A stretch of DNA of 10,849 bases from Verrucomicrobiota bacterium (GCA_003219395.1 QHOR01000196.1:4453-15301); one strand, 5' to 3'. Numbered from the stretch's first letter, positions 1 to 7,778 are shown. Numbers and translations: made by a program. Notes: generated from the letters alone by a model not told the origin.

Positions 1-82
1 ATCTGGATCCGCACGGGCAAACCTCAAATCACAAGTCCAAAAAAGATTCGACCGTATGAGTCGACTGTCTTAAGAATCTGTT

Positions 83-574
83 ATGAAAAGAGGTTTTGTT
101 CTTTGTTGTTTCGGCTTGGTTATAGCTGCTTGCATTTGCTTTGGCCAGGAAAGTCCGAGTCCAAGTCCGAGCTCGAGTCCGACTCCATCTCCATTCAAGA
201 CGCTCAGATCTGCAACTAAACAGGCAACAATTGAAAAGCTGGAGAAGTCGCTCACCGACGCGTTTAAGAACAAGCAGGCGAAGGCGTTCAGGGACCATCT
301 GGCGCCCGAGTTTAGTGCGGTCGATGCGGAAGGAGTCAAAGATGCCGACGCCGAGATTGCCGACATGCAGAAGACTGAGCTGCGCAACTACTCTTTCGCA
401 GATATGAAAGTGACTCTCCTTAGTTCAAAAATGGCAGTAGCGACCTACAAAGTGACCACTCAATCCACATCATCCGAGCGTGACACTTCCGGTACCTATT
501 ACGCGGCCACAGTGTGGAACAAACGAGGCGGAAAGTGGTTAGCTGTCTTGCACACTCTTGTTAAAGCTCAGTAA
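83..574 (+). CDS. Secreted DUF4440/NTF2-like protein with Ser-Pro linker
   Basis: This 163-residue protein begins with a basic, hydrophobic export signal (residues 1-21). The tetrapeptide IAAC at 14-17 fits a lipobox, so it may be a lipoprotein with Cys17 as the anchor; cleavage near Gly21 by signal peptidase I is the alternative. A low-complexity linker of Ser, Pro and Thr follows (24-37). The rest (about 45-163) has the pattern of the DUF4440 / SnoaL-like cone fold: an opening helix pair (IEKLEKSLTDAFKNKQAKAF), a 'F.AVD..G' strand, and closing strands ending in KWLAVLHTLV. Members of this fold bind small ligands or have no known activity, so no reaction is assigned. The ATG start is chosen because the signal peptide begins there; the upstream AAGA is a weak ribosome site. 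It appears to be transcribed alone. Confidence 0.72.
   Translation: MKRGFVLCCFGLVIAACICFGQESPSPSPSSSPTPSPFKTLRSATKQATIEKLEKSLTDAFKNKQAKAFRDHLAPEFSAVDAEGVKDADAEIADMQKTELRNYSFADMKVTLLSSKMAVATYKVTTQSTSSERDTSGTYYAATVWNKRGGKWLAVLHTLVKAQ
152..193 (+). repeat. Degenerate hexanucleotide repeat (AGTCCG type) coding the Ser-Pro linker
   Basis: Seven consecutive six-base units, mostly AGTCCG, AGTCCA or ACTCCA, run in frame inside the secreted DUF4440-like gene. They encode alternating Ser-Pro/Ser-Thr residues 24-37. The unit length is a multiple of three, so gain or loss of units would change linker length without breaking the frame. Confidence 0.75.
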
Positions 575-605
575 GAATGATTGGTCCGACATATTTTGCC
601 GCCGG

Positions 606-684
606 CCACATTGAGGGAAGTAAAGCATCGTAGCTGTAGTGGGCGGTCGGTGATCAGAGATTCTTCGCGTGCCTCAGAATAACA
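606..684. repeat. Inverted-repeat element, TGTCAT type, copy A (degenerate)
   Basis: The right end (655-684), read on the minus strand, begins TGTTATTCTGAGG and continues with GCGAAGAATCTCTG. This is nearly the same as the left arm of the copy at 8412-8503. The left end (CATTGAGGGAAGTAAAGCATC, about 608-628) is a weaker match to the opposite arm. The element fills the gap between the DUF4440-like gene and the next gene. It holds no gene of its own. Confidence 0.5.
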
Positions 685-735
685 TTATTGAGGTTGCTTG
701 TAACGTTTGGGAATAGCCCGTGGTATAGGAGAGCG

Positions 736-1239
736 ATGAATTGGGACGCGATTAGCGCAATCTCGCAATTAATCGGGTCGATCGCGGTCGTTTTGTCGGT
801 GCTATACCTTGCGCTGCAAGTGCATCGGAGTACGCGCGTAGCCAAACTTGCTACTCAAGACGCCGCGGCCACAGCGTTGCGTGAAGTGACGGCGCCTTTC
901 ATGGAGAACGCCGAACTGGAACGTATCTGGCGGCTAGGCTTGGAAGATATTGGCGCGCTCTCGGTCGAAGAGCGGGCGCGTTTTTTTCACGCCGCCTACC
1001 AATTCTTGAAAGCGTTTGAGACAATTCACTTTCATTATGTTTATGGGTCGATGGACAAACAGCTTTGGGACGGCTGGAAGGGACTCCTTCGACATTACAT
1101 TGTCGCACCGGGGATTGCTCATTACTGGACACTTCGTCCCGAAGTTTTCTCCCAGCGGTTTCGGAATTTTGTTAACTCGTTAGAACCACCGGCGAAGCAA
1201 CGCACTGTGGGCACGCTTTTTGGCGAGGAACGAAAATAG
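736..1239 (+). CDS. Small membrane-anchored helical protein of unknown function
   Basis: The ATG at 736 is preceded by a clear ribosome site (AGGAGAG at 727-733). An in-frame TTG at 688 is possible, but it lies beside the repeat element and has no comparable site. The 167-residue product has one N-terminal membrane segment (about 6-28, within MNWDAISAISQLIGSIAVVL...YLALQVH), followed by a mostly helical soluble region rich in Glu, Arg and aromatic residues. The opening 'MNWDAISAI..LIGSIAVV.S..YLALQ..RST' is a pattern I recall from many uncharacterised bacterial proteins of about 150-180 residues. No catalytic motif is visible and I do not assign a function. The inner membrane is the likely location, with the C-terminal part probably cytoplasmic (basic residues follow the segment). 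Confidence 0.75.
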   Translation: MNWDAISAISQLIGSIAVVLSVLYLALQVHRSTRVAKLATQDAAATALREVTAPFMENAELERIWRLGLEDIGALSVEERARFFHAAYQFLKAFETIHFHYVYGSMDKQLWDGWKGLLRHYIVAPGIAHYWTLRPEVFSQRFRNFVNSLEPPAKQRTVGTLFGEERK

Positions 1240-1367
1240 TGGGCGTTCGCCTCGGAAATACGCACTAGTGGCTGCGATACGTTGAAACCGACGCGAGGAT
1301 GCGGTGCACTCCCGAAGCCTCTCCCGAAAAATAGCGCAGATTTCCTGTCGATTTCGCCCTTAAGGCT

Positions 1368-1412
1368 TTTGGAGTGCGAAGCGTCGTCGCATCGCTTTAG
1401 CGCACTACAAAT
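1368..1412. repeat. Imperfect palindrome between convergent genes
   Basis: TTTGGAGTGCGAAGCG is followed after a short loop (TCGTCGCAT) by CGCTTTAGCGCACTACAAA, which pairs with it apart from one mismatch and a small bulge. It lies between the ends of the membrane-protein gene (1239) and the minus-strand gene (1428). It could act as a two-way transcription stop or be one copy of a dispersed repeat. No long T tract follows on either strand. Confidence 0.5.
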
Positions 1413-1427
1413 CTATCAGGTTGTTAC

Positions 1428-1853
1428 TTACAAGGCCCCCGCGATGAAGTTTTCGCTTGTGCTGGTTGAACTGCCGTTGGCGTCTTTTTTCTCGATCTTG
1501 ATCATGAGCTTCTTGGTCGGTTTAAGTGTCAGACAAACTTTGCCGCCCGTCGGCGAATCCATTGGCGTAGCGGCTTTTTTTGCGTCCTCCGGTGTAAGAT
1601 CGACTAGCTCGATGCTCGATACTTTCTCTCCAGCTTCTCCCGACTGCATCATCTTGTAGAAACCGAGAATCGCCGGGTCGGCCCCTTGCGTGTAAAGGAA
1701 CGATTCCAAGGTGGCGGTGTCTTTTCCCTCGAACGCAGTTTTGTATTTGTCCGTAAATGCCTTCTCTTGCGGGGATGTGCCTGCGAAAATTGACAATGTC
1801 ATCGTGACAACGAATGCACAAACCACACTAACAAGTTTGATCAGAGTGTTCAT
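1428..1853 (-). CDS. Small exported protein of unknown function
   Basis: The 141-residue product starts at an ATG (complement of 1851-1853), where a typical signal peptide begins: MNTLIKLVSVVCAFVVTMTL, with likely cleavage around SIFAG (21-25). An upstream TTG would add 12 residues ahead of the signal and is less likely. The mature part is hydrophilic. It opens with a helix (EKAFTDKYKTAFEGKDTATLESFL), then a segment with GFYKMMQSGEAGEKVSSIELVDLTPEDAKKA and a basic strand (VCLTLKPTKKLMIKIEKKD). The tail is rich in Ser and Thr. The helix-turn start loosely resembles the first helices of NTF2-like folds, but I cannot assign a family. The gene runs opposite to its left neighbour. Periplasmic or envelope location is inferred from the signal only. 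Confidence 0.7.
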   Translation of the reverse strand: MNTLIKLVSVVCAFVVTMTLSIFAGTSPQEKAFTDKYKTAFEGKDTATLESFLYTQGADPAILGFYKMMQSGEAGEKVSSIELVDLTPEDAKKAATPMDSPTGGKVCLTLKPTKKLMIKIEKKDANGSSTSTSENFIAGAL

Positions 1854-1909
1854 GGCGCAACCGTAGTGGGTTGGGTTTTCGAGAGGCAAGTCAATTCGAT
1901 TCAGCCCGT

Positions 1910-1990
1910 TGTCATGTCGAGTGAAGCCGAGACATCTGTTATTCTTGCTTCCAGAGGTTTAGAGATTCTTCCAGTTCGATCTGAATGACA
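1910..1990. repeat. Inverted-repeat element, TGTCAT type, copy B
   Basis: This 81-bp element has TGTCAT at the left end (1910-1915) and ATGACA at the right end (1985-1990). The left arm reads TGTCATGTCGAG, then GAAGCCGAGACATCT. The right arm on the minus strand reads TGTCATTCAGATCG, then GGAAGAATCTCT. Both arms match those of the copy at 8412-8503. It sits in the divergent gap between the small exported protein and sucC, so both promoters must work around it or lie beside it. Confidence 0.65.
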
Positions 1991-2062
1991 GGAACGAAAG
2001 AAAAATCTTTGCCGATTTGTCTTCTGCGGGCTATTGCAGTTTGCCTTTTGAAGCCTAAACAC

Positions 2063-2083
2063 AGCGGCATAGAGACTGCCGCT
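2063..2083 (+). promoter_or_regulatory. Hairpin in the sucC leader, just before the start codon
   Basis: AGCGGCA (2063-2069) and TGCCGCT (2077-2083) are perfect 7-base complements around a 7-base loop. The hairpin ends 8 bases before the sucC ATG and covers the place where a ribosome site would normally lie; no AGGAGG-like site is present. It could control translation of sucC, or it may be a common dispersed short repeat that ended up here. Confidence 0.45.
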
Positions 2084-2091
2084 CCTTGCCG

Positions 2092-3282
<1,191 letters not shown>

Positions 3283-3300
3283 AAGCGAAGAAGATTGCGT

Positions 3301-3318
3301 TTACCGGAATCCCGGTAA
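3301..3318 (+). other. Short perfect hairpin after sucC
   Basis: TTACCGG and CCGGTAA pair perfectly around a 4-base loop, 18 bases after the sucC stop codon. There is no T run behind it, so it is more likely an RNA-stabilising or weak attenuating hairpin than a full terminator. Confidence 0.4.
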
Positions 3319-3358
3319 TTCACAAAACCTAAACCTCAAACGAGAAAGGAATCTGCAA

Positions 3359-3718
3359 ATGATCACAAATGAAGTGGCTTTCGTCGCCATCGCGGTTTCT
3401 GACAAAGAACGCGCGCGGAAATTTTATCAGGAGACACTCGAACTCAAACCCAGTTCTACTCAGATGGACGGAGCGTGGGTCGAGTATGATCTTGGCCCTG
3501 TCACAATTGGTGTTGGCTGTCATCCCGCTTGGAAACCGTCACGCGATGGGACAACGGTCGCTTTTGAAGTGGAAGATATCGACGTGGCGATCGACAAACT
3601 GAAAGGACGCGGTGTCACCTTCGATCTTGAAAAGACTGAAACACCTGTGTGCTGGATGGCGCAATTTCGCGACCCGGATGGAAACAAGCTGGTCATTCAC
3701 AAACGCAAACAAAAATGA
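3359..3718 (+). CDS. VOC (glyoxalase/bleomycin-resistance fold) protein
   Basis: This 119-residue protein has the two-module beta-alpha-beta-beta-beta pattern of the vicinal oxygen chelate superfamily. The first module opens with VAFVAIAVSDKERARKFY (6-23). The second has TTVAFEVEDIDVAIDKLKGRGV, and the typical RDPDGNKL closes the fold. A ribosome site (AAGGA at 3346-3350) lies 8 bases before the ATG. In metal-dependent members, His or Glu stand before the first strand, at the start of the second module, and after DPDGN. Here those places hold Phe8, Thr and Val by my alignment, so a metal-dependent activity is doubtful and a binding or resistance role is possible. It sits between sucC and sucD on the same strand and is probably co-transcribed with sucC. 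Exact substrate is unknown. Confidence 0.85.
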   Translation: MITNEVAFVAIAVSDKERARKFYQETLELKPSSTQMDGAWVEYDLGPVTIGVGCHPAWKPSRDGTTVAFEVEDIDVAIDKLKGRGVTFDLEKTETPVCWMAQFRDPDGNKLVIHKRKQK

Positions 3719-3727
3719 CGAAGCAGT

Positions 3728-3819
3728 AATGACGAATCACGAAAGAAGCCCAAATCTTCTACTGCCGAAGTCATGCGAGTTTCATTTTCTCGTTCGGATT
3801 TCGTCATTCCGTCGTCATT
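3728..3819. repeat. Inverted-repeat element, AATGACGA type
   Basis: The 92-bp stretch between the VOC gene and sucD begins AATGACGA (3728-3735) and ends TCGTCATT (3812-3819). Inner parts also pair loosely: ATGACGAATCACGAAAG near the left, and TTCGGATTTCGTCATTCC near the right. It starts 9 bases after the VOC stop codon and holds no credible gene. It resembles a short non-autonomous repeat and differs from the TGTCAT-type elements in this window. Confidence 0.5.
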
Positions 3820-3846
3820 AGATATTGATCATTCGCCGTTTTCATC

Positions 3847-4722
3847 ATGTCGATACTTGTAGATAAAAACACGCGGCTTGTAGTGCAGGGCATCACTGGA
3901 AGCGCCGGCGCATTTCACACCCGGCAGTGTATGGACTACGGGACCAACGTTGTCGCCGGTGTAACGCCCGGCAAAAGTGGACAGATGTTCGATGGTCAGG
4001 TGCCGGTATTTGATACCGTTTGGGAAGCGCGACGAAAGACTGGCTGCAACGCCTCGATGGTTTTTGTGCCCGCCCCGGCCGCTGCTGATTCAATTCTTGA
4101 AGCCGTAGATGCAGGAGTAGAACTGGTCGTTTGCATCACGGAGGGAATTCCAGTGATGGACATGATGCGGGTAAAAGCTCTGATGCGCGAAAAGCAATCG
4201 CAATTGATCGGGCCGAATTGCCCGGGGATCATTACTCCGGGCGAATGCAAGATCGGCATCATGCCAGGTTACATTCATAGGCCGGGTAACATCGGCGTCA
4301 TCTCGCGTTCCGGCACGCTCACGTATGAAGCAGTCTGGCAACTCACTTCGCGCGGCCACGGCCAATCCACTTGCATTGGCATCGGCGGCGATCCCATCGG
4401 CGGATTGTCGCACCTTGATTGCGTGAAATTGTTCAATGAAGATCCCGCCACGGATGCAATGATCTTGATCGGTGAAATCGGTGGCTCAGCGGAAGAAGAA
4501 GCCGCCGACTGGATCAGGAAAAATTGCAAGAAACCGATCGCGGCTTTTATCGCAGGATTGACGGCCCCGCCCGGACGACGAATGGGCCACGCCGGAGCGA
4601 TCGTTTCAGGCGGGAAAGGCACTGCCGCAGGTAAGATCGAAGCACTTAAAGCAGCAGGCATCGCCGTCGCCGCGACTCCCGCGGCGATTGCTGACACATT
4701 GATCGCGCGAATGAAAGCGTGA
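3847..4722 (+). CDS. sucD: Succinyl-CoA synthetase, alpha subunit
   Basis: SucD carries the histidine that is phosphorylated during succinyl-CoA/succinate interconversion, and it binds CoA. The 291 residues match the family length (289 in E. coli). The N-terminal CoA-binding Rossmann domain opens [23 protein letters not shown] and contains AGVTPGKSG. The middle has the conserved TEGIPVMDM and [20 protein letters not shown]. The C-terminal ligase domain has [10 protein letters not shown], in which His248 is the phosphorylated residue by homology, and ends with [17 protein letters not shown]. No clear ribosome site precedes the ATG; the family N-terminus fixes the start. It works with sucC but is separated from it by the VOC gene and a repeat element, so separate transcription is possible. 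A T run (4736-4742) follows the gene. Confidence 0.96.
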   Translation: MSILVDKNTRLVVQGITGSAGAFHTRQCMDYGTNVVAGVTPGKSGQMFDGQVPVFDTVWEARRKTGCNASMVFVPAPAAADSILEAVDAGVELVVCITEGIPVMDMMRVKALMREKQSQLIGPNCPGIITPGECKIGIMPGYIHRPGNIGVISRSGTLTYEAVWQLTSRGHGQSTCIGIGGDPIGGLSHLDCVKLFNEDPATDAMILIGEIGGSAEEEAADWIRKNCKKPIAAFIAGLTAPPGRRMGHAGAIVSGGKGTAAGKIEALKAAGIAVAATPAAIADTLIARMKA

Positions 4723-4770
4723 TCACGAATCGACGTTTTTTTATCTTCACGTTTTGAAGGAAGACTGCCT

Positions 4771-5334
4771 ATGAACACAGTTGCACTCATCGCCATCACC
4801 TGGGTCGGAAAAGAATATCGGTTTTTTGGACTGGACTGGAGTTATCTGATGGTCCTCGGGTTCGTTGGAAACGCTCTGTTCTCGATGCGTTTTCTCGTCC
4901 AATGGCTCGCCTCCGAGCGACGAGGCGAGAGCATAATTCCAGTGTCGTTCTGGTACTGGAGCATTGCCGGGAGCATAATCATGTGTGTTTACTTCGTTTT
5001 TCGACGCGATCCTGTTGGAATTCTGGCGTATCTCCCTAACTCGATGATTTACATCCGAAATTTAATGCTGATTCGAAAGCGCAAGTTTGCCTTCACGGCC
5101 GCAGCGCCTTCGCAGCACCCGCTGGAGCCAAGTGGCGACAAATCCCGACAAAACAACGACTCCTTTGATGCACTGGTTGAAGAACTGCGTCCACACGCGG
5201 CGGCAATAAACATTTTCTGCACGACCGTCGAGGGTCTGGCAGAGGAGAAAATGCTGAAAAGTCGAAAACTTGAAGGCGCCCACTACGCAGCGATGACGCA
5301 ACTTCGTGACAAGATCATCGGCGCGACCGCCTGA
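4771..5334 (+). CDS. Stand-alone lipid A biosynthesis N-terminal (LAB_N) membrane protein
   Basis: Residues about 14-105 form the LAB_N domain, known as the N-terminal membrane part of some lipid-A-disaccharide synthases and also as a small stand-alone protein. Visible signatures are FLVQWLASERRGESIIPVSF (41-60), then FWYWSIAGS (60-68), FRRDPVGILAY (77-87) and IYIRNLMLI (93-101). Three membrane segments are likely: about 22-43, 55-77 and 82-102. The catalytic LpxB glycosyltransferase part is absent. Instead, an 80-residue soluble tail follows, with a Pro/Ser/Asp-rich spacer (110-130) and a helical end (131-187) that I do not recognise. A good ribosome site, GAAGGAAG at 4756-4763, lies 7 bases before the ATG. 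A role in lipid A or isoprenoid-linked sugar handling in the inner membrane is inferred from the domain alone. Confidence 0.85.
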   Translation: MNTVALIAITWVGKEYRFFGLDWSYLMVLGFVGNALFSMRFLVQWLASERRGESIIPVSFWYWSIAGSIIMCVYFVFRRDPVGILAYLPNSMIYIRNLMLIRKRKFAFTAAAPSQHPLEPSGDKSRQNNDSFDALVEELRPHAAAINIFCTTVEGLAEEKMLKSRKLEGAHYAAMTQLRDKIIGATA

Positions 5335-5408
5335 TCACCAAGAAAAATCACGCTCCAAGCAAAGCAAACCTTAGACCGCTTACTCTAGCTAGCATCTTGC
5401 TACTCTTG

Positions 5409-5439
5409 ATTTGCCTTCGGATTTTCAAGGCAAATTTTC
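5409..5439 (+). terminator. Probable intrinsic terminator of the LAB_N gene
   Basis: ATTTGCCTT (5409-5417) and AAGGCAAAT (5427-5435) pair perfectly over 9 bases around a 9-base loop, and a T run (TTTT, 5435-5438) follows on the plus strand. The hairpin lies 75 bases after the LAB_N stop. It includes the stop codon of the opposing M48 protease gene (5425-5427), so both convergent genes may use it. Confidence 0.55.
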
Positions 5440-6810
5440 CGCTTTCCAATCCATCGCCATGCGGATTCGGCCGCGGCCGCTGGGATGATCGAAAAAAATG
5501 AATTCTTCCAGTGGGTTCGGATTTAGTTTGCGATAGACCCCGAGTTTCAGCGCGACTTGTGCCATGCCGTCGGGCTCACGCGAAGTATTAATTCCGAAAG
5601 CATCTGCTTCTCGTTCCGTGACACGTACCACCGTATTAAGAATCGGAGTGGCAAAAAAGAGTAAGATGCTGAAAATAAGCGCGAGCAGTGGAAGGCCCGC
5701 AGGGTCGGCAATATCGCGCACATGCCATCTCTTGCCCCAGCGCTTCACTGCGGCATTGAACAGAATCCGAGTAAGCGCAAAGCCAATCAGCATAAGGATT
5801 CCGAGATAGGTGAGCAGTTTGGCACCATGATCGAGCACGTAATGCCCCATCTCGTGCGCCATGACGGCCCGAATTTCCGGAACGGTGCATTGTTTCAGCA
5901 GATTGTCATTGAGCGCCACGCGCGTTGTGCCGAGTAACCCCGAGACATTGGCGCTTACACGCGTCGTCTGTCGCGAGGCATCTACTTCGAACACCTGTTT
6001 CACGGGAATTTCATTCGCTCGAGCCATGGCAAGAATTCGATCTCGAATTTTCGGATCACTTAGCGGTTTATACGTGTTAAAGAGCGGTTCGATATAAACC
6101 GGCGCGATAAGGACAAGAGTTGCCGAGAAAATTATCATGACGATTGTTCCCCAAATCCGCCATGTGCGCGGTGCGCGCCGGAAAACGGCATAAAGAACAA
6201 CCACCAAGAAGGTTCCGCCGATTAAAGTCAGTGATAGCCCGAGTAACTGTTCGCGGAACCACGGCGCGAAACTCTGGGTCGCCATGCCGTATTGATGTTC
6301 GCGAAAAAAGTTTTCATACAGGTTGAGCGGAAAACTCAACGCGTAGAAGAGAAGCAGATAGGGGACGGCGTAGCAGGCGATCTGCAGGTTCCTGATGTTC
6401 GTAACGCCTTCGGAAAAATCACGCAGTCGCGCCGACAAACGTGACTCCAGAAGAAAGACGCAAATCGCGCCGGTGAGCAGAAAGTTCCAGAGGATCAGCC
6501 AGTAACCGCCTTCGAAATACGCATCGGACTTTTCTCGTTGATTGCTCGGCACACTGTCCAGCCAGGCTTGTGTCGCTGCTGCTGGATCGAAATGCTTTGT
6601 ATCGCCCGCAGTCGTGTTCGAGTTATAGCTGGGTCTGTTGTCAGGAATGGTGGGCGACGCGGCTTGCGCCGGGCTGTCTTGCGTCGAGGCAAATGTCGAA
6701 GTCGTTGGCGACGCAATAACGAGCAAGACCAACGCTAAAGTGTGGGGCATCATGCGCCGATAGTACGCCGGAATCGAAAAGAAGCAGCGGGAGCGCGATT
6801 TTGATCGCAT
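5425..6810 (-). CDS. Ste24-type M48 family membrane zinc metalloprotease
   Basis: The 461-residue protein has the M48A (CAAX-protease/Ste24-like) layout. An N-terminal export or membrane segment (21-41) is followed by a Ser/Pro/Thr-rich stretch (42-75). Membrane segments lie at about 103-122, 143-163, 189-210 and 219-240, then a catalytic part with further segments at about 332-351 and 373-395. Zinc ligands are visible: HEMGH at 319-323 and Glu399 in ERE-AD (ExxAD). FDHPSGRGRI near the end (His442) is also a family hallmark. Such proteases cut membrane or misfolded proteins and, in eukaryotes, prenylated peptides; the bacterial substrate is not known. The start is uncertain: Met20 or Met21 (6753 or 6750) would give a more ordinary signal sequence, and no start has a good ribosome site. 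It is divergent from the next gene. Confidence 0.9.
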   Translation of the reverse strand: MRSKSRSRCFFSIPAYYRRMMPHTLALVLLVIASPTTSTFASTQDSPAQAASPTIPDNRPSYNSNTTAGDTKHFDPAAATQAWLDSVPSNQREKSDAYFEGGYWLILWNFLLTGAICVFLLESRLSARLRDFSEGVTNIRNLQIACYAVPYLLLFYALSFPLNLYENFFREHQYGMATQSFAPWFREQLLGLSLTLIGGTFLVVVLYAVFRRAPRTWRIWGTIVMIIFSATLVLIAPVYIEPLFNTYKPLSDPKIRDRILAMARANEIPVKQVFEVDASRQTTRVSANVSGLLGTTRVALNDNLLKQCTVPEIRAVMAHEMGHYVLDHGAKLLTYLGILMLIGFALTRILFNAAVKRWGKRWHVRDIADPAGLPLLALIFSILLFFATPILNTVVRVTEREADAFGINTSREPDGMAQVALKLGVYRKLNPNPLEEFIFFDHPSGRGRIRMAMDWKAENLP

Positions 6811-6925
6811 CAGATCATCGCTGCCGGTCTACGAAATTCGCATACGAGGCAAATCAACTCTTAGGAAAATTGTGAACACCTTCAATAAGCTGGACTACCT
6901 CACTCGCCCAATAGAAAATGCACAC

Positions 6926-7285
6926 ATGAAAAAGCTTGTGTCATTGGTCTGCATATCCTTTATGGGAATGTGCGTCCTTGGCAATTTGTGCGCGGAAACG
7001 CAGCCCGCAGATACGGAGCGTTATGGACCATACCCCACGAACTATAAAGAAATCGTGATGAAATGGCTCGACACGCAGTTAATCGACGCGGGGAGTGCTC
7101 GCATCGAATGGAATGGCGATCCAAAACCCGCGGACTTGGGACCCAAAGACAAACCTCTCTACGGGTATCTGGTTAATTTCAAGGTAAACGCTCGAAACCG
7201 CTTTGGCGCTTACACTGGAATGCAGAGTCATGGCGTCTTGATCCGTAACGGCGAAGTCATTAAAGGATTGGGTTTCGGTTATTAA
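6926..7285 (+). CDS. Small exported protein of unknown function (YP-NY-IV-WL type)
   Basis: From the ATG at 6926 the 119-residue product has a standard signal peptide: MKKLVSLVCISFMGMCVLG, with cleavage likely after LCA (21-23). A GTG at 6872 has a better ribosome site (AGGA at 6863-6866) but would add 18 residues before the signal, so I prefer the ATG. The mature protein begins RYGPYPTNYKEIVMKWLDTQL and continues with DAGSARIEW, YGYLVNFKVNARNRFGAYTGMQSH and VLIRNGEVIKG. I recall similar short exported proteins ('NY..IV..WL...L.D..SA', then 'VNARNRFGGYTG') in several Gram-negative groups, without a known role. No catalytic residues are obvious. The next gene starts 18 bases downstream, so the two are probably co-transcribed. 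Confidence 0.75.
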   Translation: MKKLVSLVCISFMGMCVLGNLCAETQPADTERYGPYPTNYKEIVMKWLDTQLIDAGSARIEWNGDPKPADLGPKDKPLYGYLVNFKVNARNRFGAYTGMQSHGVLIRNGEVIKGLGFGY

Positions 7286-7303
7286 CAACTAATCTTAAAC
7301 AAA

Positions 7304-7762
7304 ATGAAAATAAATCCCCGATCGAAATCATCAGGACAAATTTTGGCTATTCTGATTATCGTTCTCGTGTTGGTGGGAATTGCATATTGGTGGCTCGACT
7401 CCAACAAACGGCAAATGGCGCAGGAGGGCCAGGCGTTTGGGAAGCAAGTGATTCAGGAGCTGGTCGTTCAACACAATCTGAAATTTTTTGCGGACCATTT
7501 GAGTCCTGCAATGCGTCTGCAGTATCCGCCATCGGCGCAACAGGATCTCATGACCCAGATCCAGCGCCTCGGAACGCCGCTCTCTGCTCCCGATATACAG
7601 GGGGAGATGCAATTTCAGTCACACTTCTTTGAGCCAAACGGCAATTTCCACGCGCACATTAATTACCCGACCAGAGGCGCTGACATCAACGTCGCCATTT
7701 CCCATCCGGTGGGTCGTTGGCAAATCGACGAAGTTATATTTACGGCAGAAGCAGCGCGATAG
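7304..7762 (+). CDS. Membrane-anchored small protein of unknown function
   Basis: This 152-residue protein has a basic N-terminus (MKINPRSKSSGQ), one strong membrane segment (about 13-31, ILAILIIVLVLVGIAYWWL) and a periplasm-facing remainder by the positive-inside rule. The soluble part starts with a helix (QMAQEGQAFGKQVIQELVVQHNLKFF) and then DHLSPAMRLQYPPSAQQDLM. It ends with beta-like strands (FHAHINYP, INVAISHP, GRWQIDEVIFTAE), an order that resembles NTF2-like or DUF4440-like proteins; this is a suggestion only. It follows the small exported protein by 18 bases and likely shares its transcript. No clear ribosome site precedes the ATG. It ends 16 bases before the convergent Nudix gene, with no room for a separate terminator. 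Confidence 0.75.
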   Translation: MKINPRSKSSGQILAILIIVLVLVGIAYWWLDSNKRQMAQEGQAFGKQVIQELVVQHNLKFFADHLSPAMRLQYPPSAQQDLMTQIQRLGTPLSAPDIQGEMQFQSHFFEPNGNFHAHINYPTRGADINVAISHPVGRWQIDEVIFTAEAAR

Positions 7763-7778
7763 CCGCACCTGCAGACGG

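Noticed and set aside
1..73. Possible tail of an upstream plus-strand gene (frame ending TAA at 71-73, or TGA at 57-59).
   Set aside because: Both tails are short and neither shows a recognisable protein end; which frame, if any, is coding cannot be decided.
606..684. CRISPR array made by the repeated TGTCAT-type elements.
   Set aside because: Copies are kilobases apart, inverted within themselves and not regularly spaced; no cas genes are present.
688..735. Upstream TTG start for the membrane-anchored protein.
   Set aside because: It abuts repeat element A and has no ribosome site; ATG at 736 has AGGAGAG in front and gives a normal N-terminus.
1282..1659. Open frame of 125 codons on the plus strand.
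   Set aside because: It overlaps the minus-strand gene at 1428-1853, which has a clear signal peptide; the plus frame lacks a good start and any family pattern.
4718..4742. Palindrome CGTGATCACG at the sucD stop codon followed by a T run, as a terminator.
   Set aside because: The palindrome has no room for a loop and is separated from the T run by 8 bases, so a stable terminator is not supported.
4275..4799. Long minus-strand open frame of 174 codons.
   Set aside because: It lies opposite sucD, whose family match is certain; the frame is open only because of sucD codon bias.
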